A stretch of DNA of 64,000 nucleotides from CAWHYG01 sp963833505 (GCA_963833505.1 CAWHYG010000007.1:2294001-2358000); one strand, 5' to 3'; shown: positions 1 to 9,249, counted from the first letter of the stretch. Notes: generated by a model from the letters alone, not told the origin. A program made the numbers and translations.

Positions 1-326
1 ACCAGACGGAGAATCGAGCGGTCTTCGCGTTCTGAGCTGTGCTGAGCGGTGCGTAAGGCCCAATCGGCTCCGTCAGCAATCGAGGTCTGCGCCCCTCGTG
101 ACCCCCTTGTTCATCCCAGGCGTCGTGCTCGTGCCTGGAACCTCATTCCGCGGTCGAGCCGCAACCGCGCTGGTTCCGTGTGGGGCGCGAGCCATAGCCC
201 GTTTCCAACACAATCCGCGCCAGAACTGACATACTGCCGAGCAGGCGGCGCCCAACGGAGGCCGCCTCCAGCCCGCGGAATCGCCGGCTTCGCCACGCAG
301 GCCGCACGACGGAAAGGAACGAATCG
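1..326. other. intergenic region, no gene recognised
   Basis: Upstream region of the first gene. The only open frames are arginine-rich and resemble no family I know. A purine-rich stretch (GGAAAGGAAC) about 5 bases before position 327 is the ribosome binding site of the next gene. Confidence 0.5.
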
Positions 327-2024
327 ATGAGCGAATTGATCGACAACAGCCGGATGAAGAAGGACGCGCTCAAGCATCTCATCCTGGAGCTGCATCGCGG
401 CGAGGCGCCGGAGGCTGTCCGCGCGCAGCTCGCGCGCATCATGGGATCGGTGCCCTACGGCCTGGTGGTCGAGGTCGAGCAGGAACTCATCGCCGCGGGT
501 GTCATCCCGATGGAAGAAATCCTCAGGCTTTGCGATGTCCACAGCGCGGCTCTGAACGGCGTGATCGATCTCGGCGCGGCCGCGGAGCCTCTCCCTGGGC
601 ACCCAGTGGATGTCTTCCGGCGGGAAAACCGCGCCTTGGAGCGCGAGACCTCGGCGATTGGAGCCCTCCTCGATGAGCTTTCATCCGTGCCGACGGACGC
701 ACCGGCCGGAGCGATGGCGCATGCCCTGCTCGGGCCGTTCGGACAGCTCCGCCAGGTGGACCGCCATTACCGCCGCAAGGAGAATCTCCTTTTCCCCTAT
801 CTTGAGAAACGAGGCGTCAACGGGCCGCCCCGGGTGATGTGGGGCAAGGACGACGAGGTTCGCGCGCTCCTGAGAGGAGCGGTGGAGGCTCTGGAGGCAG
901 CGGGAGCGAGCGATGCCGGCGCCTTGCAGGCGGTGGCATCCCTCGTCCTCCGGCCCGCGGCGGCGTCGGTGGAGGAGATGATCTTCAAGGAAGAGCAGAT
1001 CCTCTTCCCCATGTGTCTGGACAACCTCACCGAGGCGGAGTGGAGCCAGATCGCGTCGCAGAGCGCAGAGATCGGCTGGTGCCTCATCGAGGAGCCGCCC
1101 GCCTGGGCAGGCGCTCTTCCGGTGGACGCAGCAGCGCCTCCGCCGCCGGCCACGACGATGGTCCGAACCTCGGGAAGCGATTCCGCACCTGGACCCGCGG
1201 GAGCCGATTCCCGGCAAAGCCCTGCGGAACGGGGTTCGGAGCATGGGCCCGCGGGAACCGCCCCTGACTCCGTGCTTTTTCCCTCGGGCACATTGTCACT
1301 CGACCAACTGACTCGCGTGCTGAACTTGCTTCCCTTCGATCTCACCTTCGTCGATGCGGAAGACCGGGTACGCTACTTCACCCAAGGCCCCGAACGGATC
1401 TTCGACCGCAATGTCGCCATTCTCGGTCGCAGAGTGCAGGAGTGCCATCCGCCGGCGTCTGTGCACATCGTGCAGCAGATCCTGGACGACTTCCACGCCG
1501 GACGCGCGGACCGCGCCCCGTTCTGGATCCAGCTCGGTGGGCGATTCCTTCACATTGAGTATCTCGCCGTCCGCAATGCGGAGGGACGATATCTGGGTAC
1601 GCTCGAGGTTTCGCAGGATTTGACCGAGAAACGCGCCCTCACCGGCGAACAGCGCCTGTTGACCTATGCCCTGCGCGCCGCGCGCGAGCGGTCGGCGGCC
1701 GAGCCGGCCGGCGAGGAGCATAGCCACAAACCGGCGGCGATCGGAGACGCGGACGGTCTGGCCGCCTCCGGCCCGTCTCCCGCCTGGTTCAATCCGGCCG
1801 CGGTCGTCGGCGCTTTGGATGCGCGTCCGATGCTGAAGGCCGGGGAACATCCGGCCGGCCGGGTGGGCAAGGTGGTCCAGGCGCTGGCCGAGGGACAGAT
1901 CTTCGAGTTGATCACCCCCTTCGAGCCCGCGCCTCTTATCGACAAGATCTCCGCCCAGGGTTATGTCGCCTGGGCCCGGCACCCGGGCGACGGCACGGTG
2001 CACACGTATTTCCGGCGGAAATAG
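327..2024 (+). CDS. DUF438 / hemerythrin-like / PAS / DUF2249 protein
   Basis: A 565-residue cytoplasmic protein with four modules. Residues about 5-75 are a DUF438 segment (KHLILELHRGEAPE). Residues about 90-235 are a hemerythrin-like helical bundle with HYRRKENLLFPYLEKRG and EEQILFPM. Residues about 325-435 are a PAS sensor (LPFDLTFVDAEDRVRYF). Residues about 490-565 are DUF2249 (LDARPMLKAGEHP, PFEPAPL). A proline/alanine-rich linker lies at about 255-310. In this family such proteins are thought to bind iron, oxygen or NO and are linked to redox or nitrosative sensing. The usual VMW..HDE motif reads VMWGKDDE here, so one expected His ligand may be replaced by Asp. The start is supported by an AAAGGAA site. 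It stands alone, with no obvious operon partner. Confidence 0.9.
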   Translation: MSELIDNSRMKKDALKHLILELHRGEAPEAVRAQLARIMGSVPYGLVVEVEQELIAAGVIPMEEILRLCDVHSAALNGVIDLGAAAEPLPGHPVDVFRRENRALERETSAIGALLDELSSVPTDAPAGAMAHALLGPFGQLRQVDRHYRRKENLLFPYLEKRGVNGPPRVMWGKDDEVRALLRGAVEALEAAGASDAGALQAVASLVLRPAAASVEEMIFKEEQILFPMCLDNLTEAEWSQIASQSAEIGWCLIEEPPAWAGALPVDAAAPPPPATTMVRTSGSDSAPGPAGADSRQSPAERGSEHGPAGTAPDSVLFPSGTLSLDQLTRVLNLLPFDLTFVDAEDRVRYFTQGPERIFDRNVAILGRRVQECHPPASVHIVQQILDDFHAGRADRAPFWIQLGGRFLHIEYLAVRNAEGRYLGTLEVSQDLTEKRALTGEQRLLTYALRAARERSAAEPAGEEHSHKPAAIGDADGLAASGPSPAWFNPAAVVGALDARPMLKAGEHPAGRVGKVVQALAEGQIFELITPFEPAPLIDKISAQGYVAWARHPGDGTVHTYFRRK

Positions 2025-2138
2025 CCAACCGCCCATCCTGTATCATCCGGCCTCGGACGCTGGCAGCCTGGTGCCCGCCTCCGGGCACCGGGGAGGTCCG
2101 GGAGCTTGCGGATCGTGATGGTCCGCGGGGGATTTCCG

Positions 2139-2555
2139 TCAGACTTCAAACGAGCAGTTCTTCAGGCCGTGGTAGTAGTTGCCCGTTCGCGCCGCGAACC
2201 TGAGCACGCAGTAGTCCGGATCATCCACGCCGTCCGGGTAGTACATCGTGTACTCCTCGCGCCACATCGCCGAGCGCGAGTGCCGGTCCGTGAGCACCTC
2301 CATCTCGCCCACGAGCATCAGTCCCTGGAAGGCGTCCCCGTCCACGAAGTAGACACAGGCCTTCGGATTGGCCCGAAACTGCGCCGTGCGCCTGGCCGAG
2401 AGGTTCGTGATGAACCAGTGGGTGCGGAGTCCCTCGCGTCGCACGTTCAGCATCGCCTTGGCATTCGGGAAGCCGTCGCCGTTCACCGAACCCACGATGG
2501 CGATCTTCGATCGCTCCACGAGTCCCGTGATCTCTTCGCGCAGGTTGTCCTCCAT
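2139..2555 (-). CDS. pyridoxamine 5'-phosphate oxidase-fold protein
   Basis: A protein of about 138 residues with the split-barrel flavin-binding fold: ITGLVERSKIAIVGSVNGDGFPNAKAML at the N-terminus, then THWFITNLSARRTAQFRANPKACVYFVD and FQGLMLVGEMEVLTD. This matches the general-stress / PNPOx-like family, which binds FMN or F420 and reduces unknown substrates. The ATG at 2555 is preferred over the upstream in-frame ATG at 2594 because a strong AGGGGGTGA site lies just ahead of it. It is transcribed away from the downstream kinase remnant and is probably monocistronic. The physiological substrate cannot be read from sequence. Confidence 0.85.
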   Translation of the reverse strand: MEDNLREEITGLVERSKIAIVGSVNGDGFPNAKAMLNVRREGLRTHWFITNLSARRTAQFRANPKACVYFVDGDAFQGLMLVGEMEVLTDRHSRSAMWREEYTMYYPDGVDDPDYCVLRFAARTGNYYHGLKNCSFEV

Positions 2556-2748
2556 CCGTCTCACCCCCTCTCCCCGTGGGTCCAGTCGGGCCATGCGATG
2601 AACATGCGGCCGACGGGATTTATACCCGATCCAAGGTATTCACACAAGCGGCTGACATCGCGTCGCCGGGAACCTGACGGGTCCGCACTCGTTCGACAGG
2701 TCAAGTTGTGACGCAGTCTTCGCACAGTTCTTCGCATGATGTCGACAT

Positions 2749-3090
2749 GCGGCCCACGCCATCGGGGAGGTCGTCGGAGACTCAGGCCGGAAGGGGCGGA
2801 TCATGGTGAGCACTCGCCGTGACGGCGGCTACGTCGAGATCCGCGTGGCCGACACCGGGGCGGGCATTCCGGAGAACATCCGTTTGAAGGTCTTCGATCC
2901 CTTCTTCACCACCAAAGGGCTCGGCAAGGGAACCGGACAAGGGCTGGCCCTCGCCCAGATGGTCGTGACGAAGCACGGCGGTTCGATCTCCTTCGACTCC
3001 GCGGTCGGAAGCGGAACCACCTTCATCGTCCGGCTTCCTCTGGCGCCGACCGCGATCCCGGCCAAACAGGCGGCGGCCGCTATCGTCTAG
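2749..3090 (+). pseudogene. histidine kinase ATPase-domain remnant
   Basis: The reading frame from 2749 encodes AAHAIGEVVGDSG followed by VEIRVADTGAGIPENI (G1 box), FDPFFTTK (F box) and GTGQGLALAQMVV (G2 box), ending in GSGTTFIVRLPL. This is the C-terminal two thirds of a HATPase_c domain. It begins just after the position of the conserved N-box Asn; an in-frame stop occurs at 2737. No sensor, dimerisation or phospho-acceptor part is present upstream. A formal ATG exists at 2803, but the coding signal begins earlier, so this is best read as a truncated kinase gene. No neighbouring response regulator is seen. Confidence 0.8.
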
Positions 3091-3417
3091 CCCAACGCCT
3101 CCCCTGCCGCTGCCGCCCGCTCCCGGGTGAACAAGCGGAGGCGACGAGCTCCCAGCCGCAACGCTTCCGCCCCGCTCCAGCCATCCCGGCGCGCCGGCTC
3201 GCCGAACCAGGTTCCCGTGCGCGGCCTGACCATCGGGACCGCGGGCCTTCGGCTTGATGAGGACTCGGATCCCAAGACGGCTCTGCGGACCATTCTGAAT
3301 CTGCCACGACTTTTTCGCGGCCGCCGGTGCGCGGAGGTGTAGAATTATCCCGTCGGGCAAGACAATCACTCCCATTCCTGCGGCGTCGGACCGCGGCCTT
3401 CGTGACCGGAGGACCTC
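3091..3417. other. intergenic region upstream of the SBBP propeller gene
   Basis: No convincing gene. A TAGAAT hexamer near 3340 could be a -10 element, without a clear -35 partner. A GGAGGACCTC ribosome binding site immediately precedes the start at 3418. Confidence 0.4.
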
Positions 3418-5070
3418 ATGACTTCGCCAGCCAAACCCAACGCACGCGCGTTCCTGCTTTCTGCTCTCCTGGTTCTAACCGCCGGGGTCGCTCAGGCTGA
3501 TCCGACCGTTGACTGGGTCGTTCGCTACAACGGAATAGGCAACGGCAACTGCCAGGTCATGGACATGGCGATCGACGCCCACGACTGCACCTACGTCACC
3601 GGCTACAGCAATGGCGTTGGCTGGGACTTCGCCACGGTCAAGTACAGTCCGGGCGGCCGACAGCTCTACGCGGCCCGCTACGGAGGCGCGCCCGGCGGCG
3701 ACGATGTGCCCTACGGCATCGCCTTGGACCCCCGCGAGGACGTGTATGTGTGCGGCTACAGCGCGGCATCCTCCCAGGGCAACTCGGACTTCATCGTCAT
3801 CAAGTACGATTCAACCCTGACCCAGCAGTGGGTCCGCATCTACACCGGCCAGGGCAACTTCGGGTACGACGCCGCCTACGACGTCGTCGCCGATTCCCTG
3901 GGCAATGTCTACGCGTGCGGCGAGTCCTTCGAACCGGCCACCGACTCTGACATGGTGACCGTGAAGTACGACGACGCCGGGAACCTCCAGTGGGTCGAGC
4001 GCTACAACGGACCGGTCAACGCCGGGGACGCGGCCAACGCCATCACCATCGACCGCGCCGGCTCGGTCTGCGTCACCGGCCTCACCCAACGCTCGCCCAA
4101 CGGCGGCAACATGGACTTCACCACCATCAAGTACAATGCGAGCGGCGTGCGGCAATGGGCGCAGATCTACAACGGCCCGGCCAACGGGAATGACGCCGGC
4201 ATCGGCATCGCCGTCGACGCAGCGGGGAACGTCTATGCCACCGGATTCAGCACCGGCATCGGCACGCACTATGACGCAACCACAATCAAGTATTCCCCGG
4301 AGGGCACGCAGCTCTGGCTGCAGACCTACGACGGCAACCACGGTAACGACGGCGGCAAGGCCCTGGTTCTGGACTCCGCGGCGAACGTCTACGTCACCGG
4401 AATCGCCAACCCGTCCATCGACTACCTCACGATCAAATACGACACCGACGGGAACCAGCAGTGGCTGAACACCTACCGGGGCCAGGGCGGCGGCGCCAGC
4501 GAGTCCCAGTCCGTGGCGGTCGATCCCGGCGGCAACGTCTATGTCACGGGCTACAGCGACGGCAGCACCAACGGCGTGGTCAACTACGACTACGCCACGC
4601 TCAAGTACAATTCTTCGGGCACACAGCAATGGGTTGAGCGCTACAACGGCACGGGAAACAACATCGACGTGGCGGTTCGGGTCGGGCTCGACTCCCGGAA
4701 CAACGTGATCGTCGCCGGCTGGAGCACCGGCACCCACCAGACCGACGTCGACTTCACCACCATCAAGTACGACCAGGAGGGCAACACCTCGGCCCCGGCG
4801 CCTCCCGCCCTTCCCGGGCTGCGGGCCGAACTGTCGCCGAATCCCTTCACGGGCGCCGCCGTTCTGCGGTTCCACCTGGAAGATCCTTCCGGAGTCCGCC
4901 TGACGCTCTGGGACCCCTCCGGCCGGATGGTGCGCGAGCTTTCTCCGGGGATGCGCGGAGCGGGCGAGCAGGAGGCGGTGCTGCGCGGAGACGGGCTGGC
5001 GCCCGGGGTCTATTTCTACAGGCTCCAAGCTGGAAAAGAGGTGGCCGCGGGGAAGGCGATTCGAGACTGA
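3418..5070 (+). CDS. secreted SBBP-type beta-propeller protein with FlgD-like C-terminus
   Basis: A 550-residue secreted protein. Residues 1-27 are a typical signal peptide (FLLSALLVLTAGVAQA then DPTVDW). Residues about 28-455 hold about eight repeats of 50-58 residues of the form GNVYVTGYS...DYATIKYNSSGTQQWVERYNG, which is the SBBP (seven-bladed propeller) signature. Residues about 465-550 (LSPNPFTGAAVLRFHLED, LWDPSGRMVRELSPG, LAPGVYFYRL) form the FlgD-immunoglobulin-like / T9SS-like C-terminal domain common in FCB-group secreted proteins. Function is unknown; it is likely exported and surface-associated. Start chosen from GGAGGACCTC directly before the ATG. The next gene begins 2 bases after its stop. 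Confidence 0.88.
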   Translation: MTSPAKPNARAFLLSALLVLTAGVAQADPTVDWVVRYNGIGNGNCQVMDMAIDAHDCTYVTGYSNGVGWDFATVKYSPGGRQLYAARYGGAPGGDDVPYGIALDPREDVYVCGYSAASSQGNSDFIVIKYDSTLTQQWVRIYTGQGNFGYDAAYDVVADSLGNVYACGESFEPATDSDMVTVKYDDAGNLQWVERYNGPVNAGDAANAITIDRAGSVCVTGLTQRSPNGGNMDFTTIKYNASGVRQWAQIYNGPANGNDAGIGIAVDAAGNVYATGFSTGIGTHYDATTIKYSPEGTQLWLQTYDGNHGNDGGKALVLDSAANVYVTGIANPSIDYLTIKYDTDGNQQWLNTYRGQGGGASESQSVAVDPGGNVYVTGYSDGSTNGVVNYDYATLKYNSSGTQQWVERYNGTGNNIDVAVRVGLDSRNNVIVAGWSTGTHQTDVDFTTIKYDQEGNTSAPAPPALPGLRAELSPNPFTGAAVLRFHLEDPSGVRLTLWDPSGRMVRELSPGMRGAGEQEAVLRGDGLAPGVYFYRLQAGKEVAAGKAIRD

Positions 5071-5072
5071 TC

Positions 5073-6137
5073 TTGGTCGCAAGATCTGCAGCCACGCGGG
5101 TAGGACTGAGCTTGTCCACGAGACCCGCAGCCACGCCGCCGGTATCCCGAGGGCACCCTGCTTTCCGTTTCCTGCTCCGGTTTGGCGGCCGTTTCGCAGC
5201 GATCCTCCTTCTGATCGCGTCGCAACCGGGGTGCATCCGGAAGGCGGAAGGGCAATCCCCCCCGCTCAAGGGCGAGTACCTCCGCGCCTCCCTCGAGGCC
5301 GGCGGCATGGCCCGCACGTATGCCCTCTATCTCCCAAAGCCGCTCCCGCCGGGCGCTCCACTCCTCGTCGTGTTGCACGCTTCGGGCGAAACCGGCGATC
5401 AGGTGCGGGCCGACGCGGGATTTGAGTTCGATCTGCTGGCCGACCAGCACGGCTTCGTCGTGGTCTACCCGGACGGATTCGAGAAACACTGGGATGATTG
5501 CCGCAAGGCTGCGACCTATTCCGCCCGGACCAGGAAGATCGACGACGTCGGCTTCGTACAGGCTTTGATCGCGCAGCTCCACCGGGACCATGCCATCGAC
5601 GAGCGGCGGGTCTTCGCGGTGGGGTATTCCAACGGAGGGCAGATGGCCTACCGGCTCGCCTTCGAGCTTCCCGGCGGAATAACCGCGGCCGCGGCCATCG
5701 CGGCCAGCCTGCCGGCGGAAGACAATTGCGACTGCCGTCCGCCTCAGGGACCGGTCTCCGTCCTGATCATGAACGGCACCAGGGACCCCATCAATCCATA
5801 CCAGGGTGGGATGGTGAGCATCCTCGGTTTCGGCAACCGCGGTGCCGTGCTCTCGGCCCGCGCCTCGGCCGAATACTTCGCGCGGCTGGACGGTGCGCCC
5901 GGCTCTCCGGTCACACAGATCTTGCCTGGGCAGTCGGAGAGGGATAGGACCTGGGCCGAGCGCGCGCTCTGGAGCTCGCCGGGCGGCGCGGCGGTGGAGC
6001 TGATCACGATCCACGGCGGCGGGCACGTCATCCCGCAATCCCGACATCGATTTCCGCGCCTGGTCGGCCCGGTCGATCGCAAGCTGGACGGCCCGGCCGA
6101 GATCTGGGGATTCTTCGCGCGGTTCTCGGGACAGTGA
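5073..6137 (+). CDS. PHB depolymerase-like esterase lipoprotein (LpqC family)
   Basis: A 354-residue alpha/beta hydrolase. The nucleophile elbow is GYSNGG (Ser186), the acid is in NGTRDP (Asp238) and the His is in GGGHVIP (His318), the triad arrangement of the LpqC / poly(3-hydroxybutyrate) depolymerase and feruloyl esterase family. A hydrophobic stretch ending in LLIASQPGC (Cys54) looks like a lipobox, so the mature protein is probably a membrane-anchored lipoprotein. The first codon is TTG with no strong ribosome site, so the true start is uncertain; TTG at 5112 is an alternative. It follows the propeller gene by 2 bases and may be translationally coupled to it. The substrate (polyester, acetyl or feruloyl ester) is not determinable here. 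Confidence 0.82.
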   Translation: MVARSAATRVGLSLSTRPAATPPVSRGHPAFRFLLRFGGRFAAILLLIASQPGCIRKAEGQSPPLKGEYLRASLEAGGMARTYALYLPKPLPPGAPLLVVLHASGETGDQVRADAGFEFDLLADQHGFVVVYPDGFEKHWDDCRKAATYSARTRKIDDVGFVQALIAQLHRDHAIDERRVFAVGYSNGGQMAYRLAFELPGGITAAAAIAASLPAEDNCDCRPPQGPVSVLIMNGTRDPINPYQGGMVSILGFGNRGAVLSARASAEYFARLDGAPGSPVTQILPGQSERDRTWAERALWSSPGGAAVELITIHGGGHVIPQSRHRFPRLVGPVDRKLDGPAEIWGFFARFSGQ

Positions 6138-6289
6138 CCCTGGCCGCCGGATCCGCCGAGGCCGGAATGCATCAGGTCGTCTGGGACGGACGAGACGATT
6201 CCGGACGGTTGGTGGGCTCCGGGGTTTACCTGTACCGATTGACGGCCCTCGGAACGACCTTGAAAGGAAAAATGGCCCTGGCCCGGTGA
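6134..6289 (+). pseudogene. orphan FlgD-like C-terminal domain fragment
   Basis: Overlapping the stop of the esterase gene, a second frame starting GTG at 6134 encodes VTLAAGSAEAG, HQVVWDGRDDSGRLVGSGVYLYRL and ends KGKMALAR. This is the last half of a FlgD-immunoglobulin-like sorting domain as seen at the ends of other secreted proteins in this window. No body of a protein precedes it in frame, so it is probably the tail of a deleted or shuffled gene. Confidence 0.7.
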
Positions 6290-6299
6290 TGCCGCCGGC

Positions 6300-6334
6300 G
6301 AGGCCACTCTTCAGCACGCAGGAAGGGTGGCCTC
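6300..6334. terminator. 13-bp stem hairpin between convergent genes
   Basis: GAGGCCACTCTTC pairs with GAAGGGTGGCCTC (one T-G pair) around a 9-base loop. It lies between two convergent transcription units. There is no T-tract on the + strand, so it may be a transcript-end stabiliser rather than a strict intrinsic terminator. Confidence 0.5.
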
Positions 6335-6454
6335 ATCCGGCCTGGCGTCACCCCACAACCTGTCCGACCGGAATGCGCGCACTCAGCCCGCATTATCCAT
6401 GAACCCCCTGCTGCGGCAGCGGATCTGCCCGCCATGACTGCGTTGCGCTTGCCC

Positions 6455-8032
6455 TCACTCCTCGACATACTGCCGGGAGCACGCCTGCGTCGTTCGGGCT
6501 ACGCGCGCCAGTGCCTTCCGGGCAACTCCGGTGCCTCGCGACGGGCGATCACGAACAATGCGGGCTTCTAGCGCTGCCCGCACGACGGATGCGATGAGCG
6601 AGACCTCGGCTTCGGTGATCGCGAAGTGCGGCGTGAATCGCAGCCCGTTGTGCCCGCCGTGGATCATGTGGATCCCCCGCCGGCGAAGTTCCTCCTCCAG
6701 ACCGCCGGCGCCGGTAACCTGAAGGCGCTCGGGATCAAGCTCCACGTTCACCATCAGTCCGGTTCCCCGCACGCCCCGCACGGCATCGCCGAACTCGCCG
6801 GCCAAAGCTTGAAGTTCCCGCCGGAGCTGCTTTCCGCGTGCGCGGATGTTCGCCCGCAGATCGTCGGTCATCGCGGCCAGCACGGCGCACCCCACTTCCA
6901 GCCCGCGCGGGCAGGTGGTCATGGTGTTGCCGTAGACGCCGGTCACATACAGATCGGCTGCCGCTTGGGAAAGGGCCAGCACCGACAGCGGGTACTGCCC
7001 GGCGTTCAGCGCCTTGGAGAAGGTCTCCAGGTCAGGCGCGCCACAATCGTGGAAACCGGGATAGTCGACGATGCTCAGGCACCCGGTCGCGCGGAAGCCG
7101 GCCTGGATCGAATCGCACACCAGGAGCGTACCGTGCGCCTGGGTCAGGCGCCGGGCCAGCCCGTAGAACTCTGGAGTCAGCGCCAGGCCCGGCTCGCCCT
7201 CGCCCATCACCGGCTCGATGTAGAACCCCTCGAAGAAGATCCCCTTTTCTTCGGCGTCGGCAAACGCTCGCTCCAGACCGGCGCAATCATTCGGCTTGAC
7301 CAGGACCAGCTGATCGCAATTGCGGAACGAGGCAAGGGTCTCCTGGTAGGTGGCGAGAGTCGATCCGGAGATTCGCGCCGCCGGATCGGTGCGGCCGTGG
7401 AAGCTCCCGGTCAGGCTCAGGTAGCGGATCCGCTTGCCCGGGTGCGGGGCGCCAGGCGCGGTCTGCCGGAAGGCATGCAGATCCGTGATGCGCGCGGCCA
7501 TGGTGACCGACTCGGAACCGCTGTTCAAGCAGATGAAACGGCTGTACGGACAGCCCCTGCCCGTATGTCCGATCTCGTGGCGCAGCAGGCGCGCAAACCG
7601 GTGCTGCGAGAAGCTGGGAGTCATGACGTTGGCCATCACCCAGGGCTCGGCCAGCGCCGAAAGCACCGCCGGCGGAGCGTGGCCCAAACCGAGCATCCCG
7701 TAACCGCCCGAGTCGTGCAGCACCGCGCCGTGCAAGGTCACGATCCAGGGGCCGCTCGCGGACAGCGGCACGTACGCGCTCCTGGCGGCGTCGCCGTAGA
7801 AGTTCAGGAAGTCGCGCTGCAACAGCGCGCACAGCTCACCCTCTTCCGTCATCGCCACGCCGGGGGAAGACTCCGCGAGCAGGCAGGCCCGTTCGTGGGC
7901 CTGGCCGAGCGCGTGCTGCAGATCGGCATCGCCGGCCAGGAACGGAGCCAGATCCGCGTCGCTCAATCCCTCGGTCCTCCGCGCGCCGGCCAGCTCGCGG
8001 ATCGCCTGCAGATCGCTCCAGGCGGTGCTCAT
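6455..8032 (-). CDS. class III PLP-dependent aminotransferase
   Basis: A 525-residue fold-type I aminotransferase. Motifs in order: NSGSESVTMAARI (phosphate cup), SFHGRT (212-214), FYIEPVMGEGE, CDSIQAGFRATG with the pyridine-nitrogen Asp307, and TFSKALNAGQYPLS with the PLP Lys340. It carries about 70 extra N-terminal residues compared with ArgD-type enzymes. The usual Asp-Glu pair of this family (DEVQ) is Asp-Ser (DSIQ) here. The start at 8032 has an AAGGAGAATAGCC site and lies 2 bases after the argH stop, so it is the third gene of an argG-argH operon. A role in ornithine, lysine or diamine metabolism tied to arginine is inferred; the exact amino donor is unknown. Confidence 0.85.
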   Translation of the reverse strand: MSTAWSDLQAIRELAGARRTEGLSDADLAPFLAGDADLQHALGQAHERACLLAESSPGVAMTEEGELCALLQRDFLNFYGDAARSAYVPLSASGPWIVTLHGAVLHDSGGYGMLGLGHAPPAVLSALAEPWVMANVMTPSFSQHRFARLLRHEIGHTGRGCPYSRFICLNSGSESVTMAARITDLHAFRQTAPGAPHPGKRIRYLSLTGSFHGRTDPAARISGSTLATYQETLASFRNCDQLVLVKPNDCAGLERAFADAEEKGIFFEGFYIEPVMGEGEPGLALTPEFYGLARRLTQAHGTLLVCDSIQAGFRATGCLSIVDYPGFHDCGAPDLETFSKALNAGQYPLSVLALSQAAADLYVTGVYGNTMTTCPRGLEVGCAVLAAMTDDLRANIRARGKQLRRELQALAGEFGDAVRGVRGTGLMVNVELDPERLQVTGAGGLEEELRRRGIHMIHGGHNGLRFTPHFAITEAEVSLIASVVRAALEARIVRDRPSRGTGVARKALARVARTTQACSRQYVEE

Positions 8033-8034
8033 GG

Positions 8035-9249
8035 CTATTCTCCTTCCGGGGTGGAGTGGCGCCTTGCCGCCTCTTCGGCGGCCACCTGTTGATAGGCATC
8101 CCGGAACGGGACGCCTCCGGCCACCAGCGTGAGCGCGCGTTCGGTGGCGTACAGCTCGTCGGTCAATGCCGCGGCGCAGGCCGTTTCGTTCACCTGCAGG
8201 CCCTCGACCACCAGAGCCATCACGCGCAGGCACTCCAGCGTCAGGAGCACGCCGCGCATCAGCGGTCCCTTGGAGAGCTGCACGTCGCGGTTGTAGCCGG
8301 ACATCAGGCCCGCCGTCAGGGTCCGGACCTTCGCCTCTTCTCCGAGAACGACATGGAAGCTGCCCCGGACCAGCTCGAGCACGTCGGCGTTCTTCTTCTG
8401 GGGCATGAAGGAGCTGCCGGTGCACAACCTCGGAGGCAGCGAGACGAACCCGAACTCGCGGGTGGAGAACAGCAGCAAGTCGGAGGCCAGGCGGTTCAGC
8501 CCTTGCAGCGTCTGGCAGCAGGCCGCGAGGACCAGGGCCTCGAGGCGGCCGCGGCTGAGCTGGGCATAGAGCGGATTGAGCTGCACGCGGGCGAAGCCGA
8601 GCTCGGCCGCCGTCCTCTCGCGGTCGATCGGGATGACGGGCACCCCGAAACCTGCGGCCGTGCCCAGCGGACACTGATCGATCGATTCCCGGGCGAAGGC
8701 CAGATATCGGCGATCGTCCCGCCCCGCCTCGACGAAGCTGCCCAGCCATACGTCCAAGCGGGTGGGCATGGCCGCCTGCATGTGGGTGTATCCCGGCATC
8801 CGCACGGCGCCCTGACGTGAACAGAGAGCGCCGAGCGCGGCCACGTAGGCGTCCAGCGCCTCCAGGATCGCGACGAGCTGGTCCTTCTCCCACAGGCGCA
8901 GGGCGGTCAAGACCTGGTCGTTGCGCGACCGGCCGGTGTGGATCTTCCTGCCGGCCTCTCCGCAGCGCGCAGTCAGGTGATTTTCGATGGCGGTATGGCT
9001 GTCCTCGTCACCAGGCGCGATGACGAACTCGCCCCGGGCCGCGGCGGAAAGCACTTCCAGAAGTCCCGCTTCCAGCGAACAAAGCTCCCCGGACGTGAGC
9101 ACGCCGATGCCGTGCAGCATGCGGGCGTGCGCCAGGGAGGCCCGGCAGTCCTGCGGGACGAGCATCAGGTCCAGCACCGGGTCTTCTCCCGCCAGGAACG
9201 AGACGATCCGGGAGTCCGTCTCCTCTTCGCGACGCCACAGAGTGCTCAT
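8035..9249 (-). CDS. argH: argininosuccinate lyase
   Basis: A 404-residue enzyme that splits argininosuccinate into arginine and fumarate, the last step of arginine synthesis. It shows the fumarase/aspartase superfamily segments HTGRSRNDQV, GYTHMQAAMPT and the signature GSSFMPQKKN (usually GSSIMPQKKN), whose first Ser region carries the catalytic serine. Length is somewhat short of the usual 450-470 residues. Its ATG overlaps the argG stop by four bases (ATGA), indicating translational coupling. No N-acetylglutamate synthase domain is fused to it. Confidence 0.93.
   Translation of the reverse strand: MSTLWRREEETDSRIVSFLAGEDPVLDLMLVPQDCRASLAHARMLHGIGVLTSGELCSLEAGLLEVLSAAARGEFVIAPGDEDSHTAIENHLTARCGEAGRKIHTGRSRNDQVLTALRLWEKDQLVAILEALDAYVAALGALCSRQGAVRMPGYTHMQAAMPTRLDVWLGSFVEAGRDDRRYLAFARESIDQCPLGTAAGFGVPVIPIDRERTAAELGFARVQLNPLYAQLSRGRLEALVLAACCQTLQGLNRLASDLLLFSTREFGFVSLPPRLCTGSSFMPQKKNADVLELVRGSFHVVLGEEAKVRTLTAGLMSGYNRDVQLSKGPLMRGVLLTLECLRVMALVVEGLQVNETACAAALTDELYATERALTLVAGGVPFRDAYQQVAAEEAARRHSTPEGE

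Noticed and set aside
49..330. 93-codon frame at the window start
   Set aside because: Arg/Pro-rich composition with no family resemblance; it overlaps the ribosome site and start of the DUF438 gene.
8033..8893. N-terminal extension of 287 codons fused to the aminotransferase frame
   Set aside because: It is the shadow of argH in another frame; a strong ribosome site and the conserved protein start place the gene start at 8032.
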